Source: Streptomyces clavuligerus (lineage in GTDB: Bacteria > Actinomycetota > Actinomycetes > Streptomycetales > Streptomycetaceae). From it: DNA of 64,000 nt. Position 1 is the stretch's first letter; each line of letters begins with the position of its first letter. This document shows, in pieces, positions 50,823-60,038 of this stretch. The stretch lies in NCBI RefSeq assembly GCF_005519465.1, contig NZ_CP027858.1:4774001-4838000 (forward strand), given 5' to 3'. Position numbers and translations under genes: made by a program. The notes beneath the pieces are model-generated. The model was not told where the DNA came from and did not search any database. It was given only the letters and a program-made list of their open reading frames with translations.

Positions 50823-50857
50823 CGAGGCCCGTACCCCCTTTCGGGGCACGGGCCTCG
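50823..50857. terminator. Bidirectional terminator between DUF3145 gene and fabF
   Basis: CGAGGCCCGT (50823-50832) pairs with 50848-50857; an inner CCCC/GGGG helix closes the loop across one A/C mismatch. T-rich bases follow on the plus strand. It serves the convergent DUF3145 and fabF transcripts. Confidence 0.85.
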
Positions 50858-50907
50858 TTCGTTCATGGATCTGTACGACGATCACCCGGTGATCGGCGGC
50901 ACCGGGG

Positions 50908-52170
50908 TCAGACCGAACGGAACGCCAGCACCACGTTGTGGCCGCCGAAGCCGAACGAGTTGTTGATCGCGGCGATCGTGCCCTCCGGCAGCGCCCGCGG
51001 CTCACCGCGCACGATGTCGGCGTCGACCTCCGGGTCCAGGTCGTCCACGTTGATGGTCGGCGGAGCCGTCCGGTGGTACAGCGCCAGGACGGTGGCCACC
51101 GTCTCGACGCCGCCCGCGCCACCGAGCAGATGCCCGGTCATCGACTTGGTCGCCGAGACCGCGACATGGTCGAGGTCCTCGCCGAGCACCTGGCGCAGGG
51201 CCTTGACCTCCGCCACGTCACCCTGCGGGGTGGACGTCGCGTGCGCGTTCAGATGGACGATCTCCTGCGGCTTGAGGTCGGAGCTGTCCAGCAGGTTCCG
51301 CATGGCGGCGGCGATGCCGCGGCCCTCCGGCTCCGGCTGCGCGATGTGGTGGCTGTCGGCCGACAGGCCCTGACCCAGCACCTCGCAGTAGACCCGGGCA
51401 CCCCGGCGGGCGGCGGACTCCGCCGACTCCAGGACGACCACGCCCGCGCCCTCGCCGAGGACGAAGCCGTCGCGGCCCTTGTCGTACGGGCGGGACGCCT
51501 TCTCGGGCTCCTCGTTGTTCTTGGACATCGCCATCATGCTGGCGAAGGCCGCCACGGGCAGCGGGTGGATCGCCGCCTCCGTGCCGCCGGTGATGACGAC
51601 ATCGGCACGGCCGCTGCGGATCATCTCCATGGCGTAGCCGATCGCCTCGGCGCCCGAGGCACACGCGGAGACCACGGAGTGCACGCCCGCCCGGGCGTTC
51701 ACCTCCAGGCCCACATTGGCCGAGGGGCTGTTCGGCATCAGCATGGGCACGGTGTGCGGGGAGACCCGCCGCGCGCCCTTCTCCCGCAGGACGTCGTACT
51801 GGTCGAGCAGGGTGTTCACCCCGCCGATACCGGAGGAGATCACCGCGCCGAGACGGCTCGGGTCGATCTCACCGTCCTCGGCGGCGGGGCCGGTGAAACC
51901 GGCGTCCGCCCAGGCTTCCCGGGCCGCGATCAGCGCGAACTGCGCCGAACGGTCCAGCTTGCGGGCGAGCGGCCGGGGCAGTACCTCGGAGGGGTCCACG
52001 GCCGCGGTCGCGGCGATACGGACCGGCAGCTCGGCGAAGCGCTCGTCGTCCAGGAGCCTGGCCCCGGAGCGTCCGGCGAGCAGACCCTCCCAGGTTGACG
52101 CGCTGTCGCCACCCAACGGTGTGGTTGCGCCGATACCGGTGACGACCACGGTGCGATTGGTCGCGTTCAC
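50908..52170 (-). CDS. fabF: 3-oxoacyl-ACP synthase II
   Basis: This 420-residue beta-ketoacyl-ACP synthase elongates acyl-ACP with malonyl-ACP in fatty acid synthesis. The active-site Cys is in VVSACASGAEA, the two His are in NAHATSTPQGD and GHLLGGAGG, and NNSFGFGGHN closes the fold. GTG 52170 has GGAGA about 10 nt upstream. It is the last gene of fabD-fabH-acpP-fabF, 96 nt after acpP. Confidence 0.97.
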   Translation of the reverse strand: MNATNRTVVVTGIGATTPLGGDSASTWEGLLAGRSGARLLDDERFAELPVRIAATAAVDPSEVLPRPLARKLDRSAQFALIAAREAWADAGFTGPAAEDGEIDPSRLGAVISSGIGGVNTLLDQYDVLREKGARRVSPHTVPMLMPNSPSANVGLEVNARAGVHSVVSACASGAEAIGYAMEMIRSGRADVVITGGTEAAIHPLPVAAFASMMAMSKNNEEPEKASRPYDKGRDGFVLGEGAGVVVLESAESAARRGARVYCEVLGQGLSADSHHIAQPEPEGRGIAAAMRNLLDSSDLKPQEIVHLNAHATSTPQGDVAEVKALRQVLGEDLDHVAVSATKSMTGHLLGGAGGVETVATVLALYHRTAPPTINVDDLDPEVDADIVRGEPRALPEGTIAAINNSFGFGGHNVVLAFRSV

Positions 52171-52266
52171 AGGAATTCATTCTCCACGTGTAGGGGGTGG
52201 TGCACTGAATGTCTACGGCGTCACCGCAAGGCGGCGACCAGCGCGTTCAACCCGGGACGGACAGGA

Positions 52267-52515
52267 TCAGGCCTGGTGCTTCGCGATGTAGTCCGCGGCG
52301 TCGCCGACCGTCTTCAGGTTCTTGACGTCGTCGTCCGGGATCTTCACGTCGAAGCGCTCCTCGGCGGCGACGACGACCTCGACCATGGACAGCGAGTCCA
52401 CGTCCAGGTCATCGGTGAAGGACTTGTCCAGCTGGACGTCCTCGACCGGGATACCGGCGATCTCGTTCACGATCTCCGCGAGACCGGCAACGATCTCTTC
52501 CTGCGTGGCGGCCAT
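52267..52515 (-). CDS. acpP: Acyl carrier protein
   Basis: This 82-residue four-helix ACP is acidic and has the phosphopantetheine-attachment Ser in DVDSLSMVEVV. It starts AATQEEIVAGLAEIVNEIAG and ends DAADYIAKHQA, typical of Streptomyces fatty-acid ACPs. ATG 52515 has AAGGAG 7 nt upstream. It lies between fabH and fabF. Confidence 0.98.
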   Translation of the reverse strand: MAATQEEIVAGLAEIVNEIAGIPVEDVQLDKSFTDDLDVDSLSMVEVVVAAEERFDVKIPDDDVKNLKTVGDAADYIAKHQA

Positions 52516-52631
52516 AGTGGCGCTCCTTCGATTCGTATAAGAGGGTGTGATGTCCGGATATTCCAGTCACCACGTCCGGGGACACCGGCCCGGGTCCGGT
52601 CGGGGAACCGGTCCGGGAGAGATCCGGTTGC

Positions 52632-53633
52632 CTAGGGGAGGGTAACGACCGTCGCCGCGTAGACGAGACCCGCCCCGAAGCCGATGACGAGCGCCGTGTC
52701 GCCGCTCTTGGCCTGACCGGTCGCCAGAAGCCGCTCCATGGCGAGCGGGATCGAGGCGGCCGATGTGTTGCCGGTGGTCTCCACGTCACGCGCGACCATG
52801 ACGTGCTCCGGCAGTTTGAGGGTCTTCACCATCGAGTCGATGATCCGCATATTGGCCTGGTGCGGGATGAAGACGTCCAGTTCGTCGGCGGTGATCCCGG
52901 CGGCGTCCAGCGCCTGTTGGGCCACCTTCGCCATCTCGAAGACGGCCCAGCGGAACACCGCCTGGCCCTCCTGCGTGATGGCGGGGAACCGCTCCACCGT
53001 GCCGTCGCGGTACTCCGTCCACGGCACGGTCTGCATGATGGTGTCGGACTTGTCGCCCTCCGAACCCCAGACCGTGGGGCCGATCATCGGCTCCTTGGCG
53101 GGGCCGACGACCACGGCACCCGCGCCGTCGCCGAAGAGGAACGCCGTCGCCCGGTCCTCGGGGTCGGTCAGATCGCTCAGCCGCTCCACGCCGATGACCA
53201 GCACATGGTCGGCGGAGCCGTCGGTGATCATGCCCCGGGCGAGGGTCAGCGCATAGCCGAAACCGGCACAGCCCGCCGAGATGTCGAAGGCCGCGGGCTT
53301 CCCCGCGCCGATCTTGTCGGCGATCTCGGTGGCGACCGCCGGGGTCTGCTTGAAGTGCGAGACGGTGGCCACGATGACGCCGTCGATCTGCTCCGGGGTG
53401 ATCCCGGAGTCGGCGATCGCCTTGCCCGCCGCCTCCAGGGACATCGCGCAGACGGTCTCCTCGGGGGAGGCCCAGTGCCGGGTGGCGATGCCCGAGCGGG
53501 AGCGAATCCACTCGTCGGAGGAGTCGATCTTCTCCAGGATCACCTCGTTCGGCACGACCCGGGTGGGGCGGTAGCCGCCCACGCCCATGATCCGCGCGTA
53601 CGGGGCACCCTTGCTGGGCTTGATCTTCGCCAT
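52632..53633 (-). CDS. fabH: 3-oxoacyl-ACP synthase III
   Basis: This 333-residue KAS III condenses a short (often branched) acyl-CoA with malonyl-ACP to start fatty acids. The catalytic Cys is in FDISAGCAGFGYAL, His in FIPHQANMRI and Asn in VETTGNTSAASIP. ATG 53633 has GGAGAG about 9 nt upstream. It follows fabD by 54 nt. Confidence 0.97.
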   Translation of the reverse strand: MAKIKPSKGAPYARIMGVGGYRPTRVVPNEVILEKIDSSDEWIRSRSGIATRHWASPEETVCAMSLEAAGKAIADSGITPEQIDGVIVATVSHFKQTPAVATEIADKIGAGKPAAFDISAGCAGFGYALTLARGMITDGSADHVLVIGVERLSDLTDPEDRATAFLFGDGAGAVVVGPAKEPMIGPTVWGSEGDKSDTIMQTVPWTEYRDGTVERFPAITQEGQAVFRWAVFEMAKVAQQALDAAGITADELDVFIPHQANMRIIDSMVKTLKLPEHVMVARDVETTGNTSAASIPLAMERLLATGQAKSGDTALVIGFGAGLVYAATVVTLP

Positions 53634-53687
53634 GTGAGGGGCTCTCCTTGTCTGACTGCGTGGCCTGGTCGGGCGGTACGGGCCCGG

Positions 53688-54605
53688 TCAGGCCGCTGTG
53701 TGCTCGGCGGCGAGTGCGCGGGCCGCGTCGAGGTCGTCCGGGGTCTTCAGCGCGAGCGTCCGCACCCCCGGCAGCGCGCGTTTGGCCAGCCCGGTGAGGG
53801 TGCCACCGGGGCACATCTCGATCAGCGCGGTGGCACCGAGTGCCGCGAAGGTCTCCATGCAGAGATCCCAGCGGACCGGGTTGGCCACCTGTCCCACCAG
53901 CCGCTCGACGACCTCGGCACCCGTGGGGACGGTCTGCCCGTCCTTGTTGGAGACATACGACAGTACGGGGTCGGACGGGGTCAGCCCCGCCGCGGCCGCG
54001 GAGAGAACGGCGACGGCCGGCGCCATATGGACGGTGTGGAAGGCGCCGGCCACCTTCAGTGCCACGGCCCGGCGGGTGCCCTCGGGCAGATCGCCCGCGA
54101 GCGCCGCGAGCTGTTCCATCGTGCCCGCGGCCACGATCTGTCCCGCGCCGTTCACATTCGCCGGGGTGAGACCGAGCCGTTCCAGATGCGGGAGCACCGT
54201 CTCGGGGACGCCCCCGAGGAGCGCCGACATGCCCGTCTCGGTGACGGCGGCGGCCTCGGCCATCGCCAGCCCCCGGGTGCGGACGAAACCGAGCGCGGCC
54301 CGCTCGTCCAGCACGCCCGCGAGCACGGCGGCGGTGATCTCGCCGACGCTGTGTCCGGCGACGGCGCCCGGGGACACCTCGCCGAGCGCGCGCGCGGCCA
54401 GCAGACCGGCCGCGACCAGCAGCGGCTGCGCCACGGCCGTGTCACGGATCTCGTCCGCGTCGGCCTTGGTGCCGTAGTGGACGAGGTCCAGGTCAAGGGC
54501 GGTGGACCACTCCCGCAGGGAGTCTTCCGCGCCGGGGAGGTCGAGCCAGGGAGTCAGGAAGCCGGGCGTCTGGGCGCCCTGGCCGGGAGCTACGAGTACG
54601 AGCAC
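53688..54605 (-). CDS. fabD: Malonyl-CoA:ACP transacylase
   Basis: This 305-residue transacylase loads malonate onto ACP. The nucleophile motif GHSVGE, the QGAQTPGF N-terminal oxyanion loop and the GAFHTVHM His region are intact. GTG 54605 (M-L-V-L-V-A-P-G-Q-G) matches the family start; GTG 54611 is in frame two codons upstream. First gene of the fatty acid synthase operon, directly downstream of fasR, with an 89-nt gap that holds a palindrome. Confidence 0.96.
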   Translation of the reverse strand: MLVLVAPGQGAQTPGFLTPWLDLPGAEDSLREWSTALDLDLVHYGTKADADEIRDTAVAQPLLVAAGLLAARALGEVSPGAVAGHSVGEITAAVLAGVLDERAALGFVRTRGLAMAEAAAVTETGMSALLGGVPETVLPHLERLGLTPANVNGAGQIVAAGTMEQLAALAGDLPEGTRRAVALKVAGAFHTVHMAPAVAVLSAAAAGLTPSDPVLSYVSNKDGQTVPTGAEVVERLVGQVANPVRWDLCMETFAALGATALIEMCPGGTLTGLAKRALPGVRTLALKTPDDLDAARALAAEHTAA

Positions 54606-54672
54606 TCTCACACTCTCTCTCGACCACGGGTCCGGCCGCCCGTGGGGACAGGGACGAAGAACCGTCAGTGAC

Positions 54673-54691
54673 TTTGTTGGTGTCCCACAAA
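54673..54691. promoter_or_regulatory. Candidate FasR operator before fabD
   Basis: TTTGTTGG-TGT-CCCACAAA is a 19-bp palindrome with one mismatch, in the gap between fasR and fabD and 68 nt upstream of the fabD start. Streptomyces FasR is known to activate the fabD promoter, so this is the likely site; that it is bound here is inferred. Confidence 0.6.
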
Positions 54692-54694
54692 ACG

Positions 54695-55879
54695 TCAGAG
54701 CGGGGAATCTCCGTCGGCCAAGCGTCCGAGGATGAGGGCGATCCGCAGCGTGAAGGCCGAGCGTACATCGGAGGGTGACCAGCCGGTGACGTCAGTCACA
54801 CGTCGCAGCCGGTAGCGCACGGTGTTGGGATGGACGAAGAGCATCCGCGCCGCGCCCTCCAGGCTGCTCGCCTGCTCCAGGTAGACGCTCAGCGTCTCCA
54901 GCAGAGCGGAACCCGCCTCCTCCAGCGGTCTGTAGATCTCCTCCACCAACTGCTCGCGCGCGGCAGGGTCGGCGGCGATGGCCCGCTCCGGCAGGAGATC
55001 GTCCGCCAGAACCGGACGGGGGGCGTCCTGCCAGGCGGCGCAGGCCCGCAGCCCGGCCGCCGCCGCCTGCGCGGAGCGGGTCGCGGCCAGCAGGTCCTGC
55101 ACCACGGGACCGGCCACCACGGGACCCGCCGCGAACGGACCGATCAGCGACTTCGCGACCTGGAGCGGGCTGTCGCTGCCGCCCGCGATCACCACCAGAC
55201 GGTCCCCGAGCACCCCCGTGAGCACCTGGAGCTTGGCGTGCCGGGCGGCCCGCCGGATCGCCTCCACCGTCAGCTCGCTGTCGCCGTCGGGGGCGGTGCC
55301 GAGGATGACGCAGACCCGGTCCGGGGAGTTCCAGCCGAGCGCGGCGGCCCGGGAGACGGCGCCCTCGTCGGCCTCGCCCGACAGGACGGCGTTGACGACC
55401 AGCGACTCCAGCCGGGCGTCCCAGGCCCCGCGTGCCTCGGCGGCCTGCGCGTACACCTGGGCCGTCGCGAAGGCGATCTCCCGGGCGTAGACGAGCAGCG
55501 CCTCGCGCAGCACCGATTCGTCACCGGGCGCGGCGACCTCCTCGATCGCCGACTCCATGACCTCGATCGTGGTGCGGACCATCTCGACGGTCTGCCGCAG
55601 GGTGATCGCGCGGGTCAGCTCGCGCGGAGCCGTGCCGAAGACATCGGTGGAGATCGCCTGAGGGGCGTCCGGGCGCCGGAACCACTCGGTGAACGCGGCG
55701 ATACCGGCCTGGGCGACCAGGCCGATCCACGACCGGTTCTCCGGGGGCATCGCCCGGTACCAGGGCAGCGTCTCGTCCATGCGCGCGATGGCGTTGGCGG
55801 CGAGCCGGCCGGATGACTGCTCCAGGCGGCGCAGAGTCGCGGAGTGCGGGTGGGCGTTGTTCGTTGCGGGTTCGGGCAC
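54695..55879 (-). CDS. fasR: PucR-family regulator of fatty acid synthesis
   Basis: This 394-residue regulator has a variable N-terminal sensor region, a GGDEF-like middle part and a C-terminal PucR helix-turn-helix (GAARMLFVHPNTVRYRLRRVTDVTG). Position immediately upstream of fabD and length agree with Streptomyces FasR, which activates the fabD-fabH-acpP-fabF operon. GTG 55879 is used. It stops 90 nt before the fabD start. Confidence 0.92.
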   Translation of the reverse strand: MPEPATNNAHPHSATLRRLEQSSGRLAANAIARMDETLPWYRAMPPENRSWIGLVAQAGIAAFTEWFRRPDAPQAISTDVFGTAPRELTRAITLRQTVEMVRTTIEVMESAIEEVAAPGDESVLREALLVYAREIAFATAQVYAQAAEARGAWDARLESLVVNAVLSGEADEGAVSRAAALGWNSPDRVCVILGTAPDGDSELTVEAIRRAARHAKLQVLTGVLGDRLVVIAGGSDSPLQVAKSLIGPFAAGPVVAGPVVQDLLAATRSAQAAAAGLRACAAWQDAPRPVLADDLLPERAIAADPAAREQLVEEIYRPLEEAGSALLETLSVYLEQASSLEGAARMLFVHPNTVRYRLRRVTDVTGWSPSDVRSAFTLRIALILGRLADGDSPL

Positions 55880-56012
55880 GGGGACAAGAGTGCCTTATCA
55901 GGACGGCGGAGTTGAGTGCCGGGGGCCATCGGACCCGCCGGGCCGGGACCGGAATACCGCGCGGGCGGTGGCGGAAGGCCCGATGGGAGTACGGCCGGGG
56001 CCCGCCGTGGCC

Positions 56013-56018
56013 TACCGT
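56013..56018 (+). promoter_or_regulatory. -10 of leaderless pirin-gene mRNA
   Basis: TACCGT lies 6 nt before GTG 56025. The intervening bases are GGGGGC, which is not a properly spaced ribosome site. Confidence 0.5.
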
Positions 56019-56024
56019 GGGGGC

Positions 56025-56744
56025 GTGATCGACGTACGCCGCGCGGGGGACCGCCACCGGGGCGGGGAGCCGGACCGGGGCATCGGCACCCGGCACTCCT
56101 TCTCCTTCGGGGCCCACTACGACCCCGACAACCTCCGCTTCGGCGCGCTCATCGCCTGCAACGAGGAGTCGCTGGCCCCCGGCGCGGGCTTCGCCGAGCA
56201 TCCGCACAGCCACACCGAGATCGTCACCTGGGTCGCCGAGGGCGAGCTGACCCACCGCGACTCGACCGGCACCGCCACCGTCGTACGCCCCGGGGACCTC
56301 CAGTACCTCAGCGCGGCCTCGGGGGTGCGGCACACCGAACGCAACGACGGGGACCGCCCGCTGGTCTTCGTCCAGATGTGGCTCGCCCCGCTGGAGCCCG
56401 GCGGGGAGCCCCGGTACGAGGTGGTGCGCGGACTCGGCGACACGGCCGACGGCACCGGGTACCCCGTGCCCCGGGCGGGCGCGGTGCTCCGGGTGCACCG
56501 CCCGGCCCCCGGGGAACGGGCGCCGCTGCCGCTCGCTCCCGCCGTCCATGTGCAGGTGGTACGGGGTGCGGTGCGGCTCGACGGGACGGGCGGGGCCGAC
56601 CGGTCCGACGGTGTCGGCGGGGCGGTGCTCGGGCCCGGGGACGCGGCCCGGATCAGCGGCGGGGAGCCCGTGGAGCTGGTGGGGACGGCGGGCCCGGCGG
56701 AGGTGCTGGTCTGGGAGATGGGCGCGCCCGGTACGCCCCGCTGA
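56025..56744 (+). CDS. Pirin-family bicupin protein
   Basis: This 239-residue protein has two cupin modules. The N-terminal one carries the pirin signature FGAHYDPDNLRFGALIACNEE and the metal ligands H-x-H in HPHSHTEIVTWV, followed by Glu and the downstream His in GVRHTERN; the C-terminal cupin is shorter and lacks ligands. Relatives act as quercetinases or redox/regulatory proteins. GTG 56025 follows a leaderless-type -10. It ends in a 24-bp sequence that is repeated 57 bp downstream. Confidence 0.9.
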   Translation: MIDVRRAGDRHRGGEPDRGIGTRHSFSFGAHYDPDNLRFGALIACNEESLAPGAGFAEHPHSHTEIVTWVAEGELTHRDSTGTATVVRPGDLQYLSAASGVRHTERNDGDRPLVFVQMWLAPLEPGGEPRYEVVRGLGDTADGTGYPVPRAGAVLRVHRPAPGERAPLPLAPAVHVQVVRGAVRLDGTGGADRSDGVGGAVLGPGDAARISGGEPVELVGTAGPAEVLVWEMGAPGTPR

Positions 56745-56804
56745 GCCGCCGCGGCGGATGCGCCTGGCCCCGGATCGGCCGCGCCCGGTACGCCCCGCTG
56801 AGCC
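56724..56804. repeat. 24-bp direct repeat, 57-bp period
   Basis: GCGCCCGGTACGCCCCGCTG(AGCC) spans the 3' end and stop codon of the pirin gene (56724-56747) and recurs at 56781-56804; similarity continues weakly beyond. It is a short tandem duplication of the gene end. Confidence 0.8.
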
Positions 56805-56819
56805 CGGTGGCGGTGCGCC

Positions 56820-57644
56820 TCAGCCGCGCGCCGCGCCCAGTTCGGCGAGGACGGCGTCCGTGAACGGCGGCCACGCCTCGATCGCCCAGGGGCCGAAGGG
56901 CCGGTCGGTGAGGGCCACGCACGCGGCGCCCGCGTCCGGGTCGACCCAGAGGAACGTCCCCGACTGTCCGAAGTGTCCGAAGGTGCGGGGCGAGGAGGAA
57001 CGGCCCGTCCAGTGCGGCGACTTGCCGTCGCGGATCTCGAAGCCGAGGCCCCAGTCGTTGGGCCGCTGGCGGCCGTAGCCGGGCAGCAGCCCGTCCAGAC
57101 CGGGCCAGGCCACCGTCATCGCCGACAGGACCGTCCGCGGGTCGAGCAGCCGGGGCCGCTGCACCTCGGCCGCGAACCGCGTCAGATCGGCGACGGTCGA
57201 GACCCCGTCCTTGGCGGCGGACCCCTCCAGCGCCGTCGACGTCATCCCCAGCGGCTCCAGTACCGCCTGGTGCAGATAGCGGTCGAAGGGGATGTCCGTC
57301 ACCTTGGCGACATGGTCCGCCAGGGCCTCGAACCCGGCGTTGGAGTAGGTGCGGCGCTCGCCGGGGGCGGAGGTCGCCCGGTGCTCGTCGTGCGCGAGGC
57401 CCGAGGTGTGCGCCAGCAGATGGCGGACCGTCGAGCCCTCGGGGCCCGCGGGCTCGTCCAGCTCGACGGCGCCCTCCTCGTAGGCGACGAGCACCGCGTA
57501 CGCGGCCAGCGGCTTGGTGACCGAGGCCAGGGGGAAACGGTGGTGCTGCGGGCCGTGCGCACCGGCGACCGTGCCGTCCGCGCGGACCACGGCAGCGGCG
57601 GCCGTCGGTACCGGCCAGTTCTCGATCGTCGCCAGGCTCTGCAT
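56820..57644 (-). CDS. Serine hydrolase, beta-lactamase/PBP4* type
   Basis: This 274-residue cytoplasmic protein has S-V-T-K in FPLASVTKPLAAYA (residues ~41-44), Y-S-N in RRTYSNAGFEALADH and HFGQSG as third box. It is probably an esterase or D-amino peptidase rather than a resistance enzyme. ATG 57644 lies 7 nt after TAGGCT (57652-57657, minus strand), fitting a leaderless transcript; ATG 57650 is the alternative. It is divergent from the MerR gene. Confidence 0.88.
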   Translation of the reverse strand: MQSLATIENWPVPTAAAAVVRADGTVAGAHGPQHHRFPLASVTKPLAAYAVLVAYEEGAVELDEPAGPEGSTVRHLLAHTSGLAHDEHRATSAPGERRTYSNAGFEALADHVAKVTDIPFDRYLHQAVLEPLGMTSTALEGSAAKDGVSTVADLTRFAAEVQRPRLLDPRTVLSAMTVAWPGLDGLLPGYGRQRPNDWGLGFEIRDGKSPHWTGRSSSPRTFGHFGQSGTFLWVDPDAGAACVALTDRPFGPWAIEAWPPFTDAVLAELGAARG

Positions 57645-57713
57645 GGTCATGAGCCTAAGCCCTGGCGGCGGCGGCCCCCAGGGGCGGGTTCCGGTGCCGG
57701 GGGACTTTTCCGC

Positions 57714-57744
57714 TTGCTTGGAGTGGGCTCCAGGGTTCTAGCGT
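57714..57744 (+). promoter_or_regulatory. MerR-type promoter with 19-bp spacer
   Basis: -35 TTGCTT (57714-57719) and -10 TAGCGT (57739-57744) are separated by 19 bp, the elongated spacer typical of MerR-activated promoters. A palindrome (CTTGGAGTGGGCTCCAGG, 57718-57735) fills it. ATG 57751 follows the -10 by 6 nt (leaderless). Confidence 0.8.
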
Positions 57745-57750
57745 GGAGGT

Positions 57751-58278
57751 ATGACGCTGATGGACAGCAGCAGCCCGGCGCAGACGCGGTCCGGGGCGGG
57801 GGAGCGGTACACGATCAGCGAGGTCGCGGCGCTGACGGGGCTCAGCGCGTACACACTGCGCTGGTACGAGCGGATCAAGCTGTTGCCCCACGTCGACCGG
57901 TCGCACACCGGTCAGCGCCGGTTCACAACGAGTGATCTCCAGTGGCTCGCCTTCGTGGGCAAGCTGCGGCTGACCGGGATGCCGGTCGCCGACATGGTCC
58001 GCTTCGCGGAGCTGACCCGCGAGGGCGAGCACACCGTGCGCGAGCGGCGCGAACTGCTGATGCGGACCAGGAAGGACGTCCAGGACCGCATCGACGAGCT
58101 CCAGGGCACGCTCGCCGTGCTCGACTACAAGATCGACTTCTATGGCGGCGCCCTGCGGGGGCCCGACGGGTGTGCCACCGGCTTCCCGGGGGACCCGGCC
58201 GCTTTCCCGGGGGACCCGGGAGCGCGGCGCCTCTCCGCGGCCCCGGCCGCCCCCGATCACGCAGACGACAAGGACTGA
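57751..58278 (+). CDS. MerR-family transcriptional activator
   Basis: This 175-residue protein has a MerR helix-turn-helix (YTISEVAALTGLSAYTLRWYERIKLLPHVDR, residues ~20-50), a coiled-coil dimerisation helix (~residues 85-125) and a disordered Pro/Asp tail with a duplicated FPGDP. The single C-terminal Cys (GCATG) is not enough for a metal site, so the effector is likely organic. The promoter architecture suggests autoregulation, and the gene is followed after 7 nt by an aldo/keto reductase, its probable target in one transcript. Confidence 0.92.
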   Translation: MTLMDSSSPAQTRSGAGERYTISEVAALTGLSAYTLRWYERIKLLPHVDRSHTGQRRFTTSDLQWLAFVGKLRLTGMPVADMVRFAELTREGEHTVRERRELLMRTRKDVQDRIDELQGTLAVLDYKIDFYGGALRGPDGCATGFPGDPAAFPGDPGARRLSAAPAAPDHADDKD

Positions 58279-58285
58279 ACCTCCG

Positions 58286-59311
<1,026 letters not shown>

Positions 59312-59327
59312 CGCCCCGCCGCGGGGC

Positions 59328-60038
59328 TCAGACCGCGCCCGGTCGGACCAGGCCCGACTCATAGGCGAAGATCACGGCCTGGGCCCGGTCCCGGAGCCGG
59401 AGTTTGGCGAGGATGCGGCCGATATGGGTCTTGACGGTCTGCTCGGCCACCACCAGCCGTTCGGCGATCTCCAGATTGGAGAGGCCCTGCGCGATCAGCT
59501 CCAGTACCTCGGTCTCCCGGGGCGTCAGCTCCTTCGGCCGGTGCCCGGTGCCCTTGCGCGGCGCCGGGTGCCGGGCCGCGAAATCGGCGATCAGACGGCG
59601 GGTCACGGAGGGCGCGAGCAGCGCCTCGCCCGCCGCGACCACCCGGACCGCCGCGATCAGATCGGCGGGCGGCGCGTCCTTCAGCAGAAAGCCCGAGGCA
59701 CCCGAGCGCAGTGCCTCGTACACATAGTCGTCCACGTCGAAGGTGGTCAGCATGAGGACCCGGGGTCCGCTCACGCCCTCCGGGCCGGAGCTCGGGGCTG
59801 GTTCGGAAGCAGGGGGCCGGGCGGCCAGGATCTCCCGGGTGGCCGCGAGGCCGTCCAGCTCCGGCATCCGCACATCCATCAGCACCACGTCCGGGCGGGC
59901 CGTGCGGGCCGCCGCGACCCCGGCGCGGCCGTCCGCCGCCTCACCGACCACCTCGATGTCCGGCTGCGCCGACAGCAGCGCGGCGAAGCCCGCCCGCACC
60001 ATGGCCTGGTCGTCCACGATGAGCACTCGGATGGTCAT
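59328..60038 (-). CDS. NarL/LuxR-type response regulator
   Basis: This 236-residue response regulator has a receiver domain with the phospho-acceptor Asp in DVVLMDVRMPELD, the acidic pair after VLIVDDQ and the Lys in FLLKDAPP, and a LuxR helix-turn-helix (LTPRETEVLELIAQGLSNLEIAERLVVAEQTVKTH). A Pro/Ser/Gly insertion (PPASEPAPSSGPEGVSGP, ~residues 95-112) is unusual for the receiver. Its ATG overlaps the kinase stop by 4 nt. Confidence 0.95.
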   Translation of the reverse strand: MTIRVLIVDDQAMVRAGFAALLSAQPDIEVVGEAADGRAGVAAARTARPDVVLMDVRMPELDGLAATREILAARPPASEPAPSSGPEGVSGPRVLMLTTFDVDDYVYEALRSGASGFLLKDAPPADLIAAVRVVAAGEALLAPSVTRRLIADFAARHPAPRKGTGHRPKELTPRETEVLELIAQGLSNLEIAERLVVAEQTVKTHIGRILAKLRLRDRAQAVIFAYESGLVRPGAV

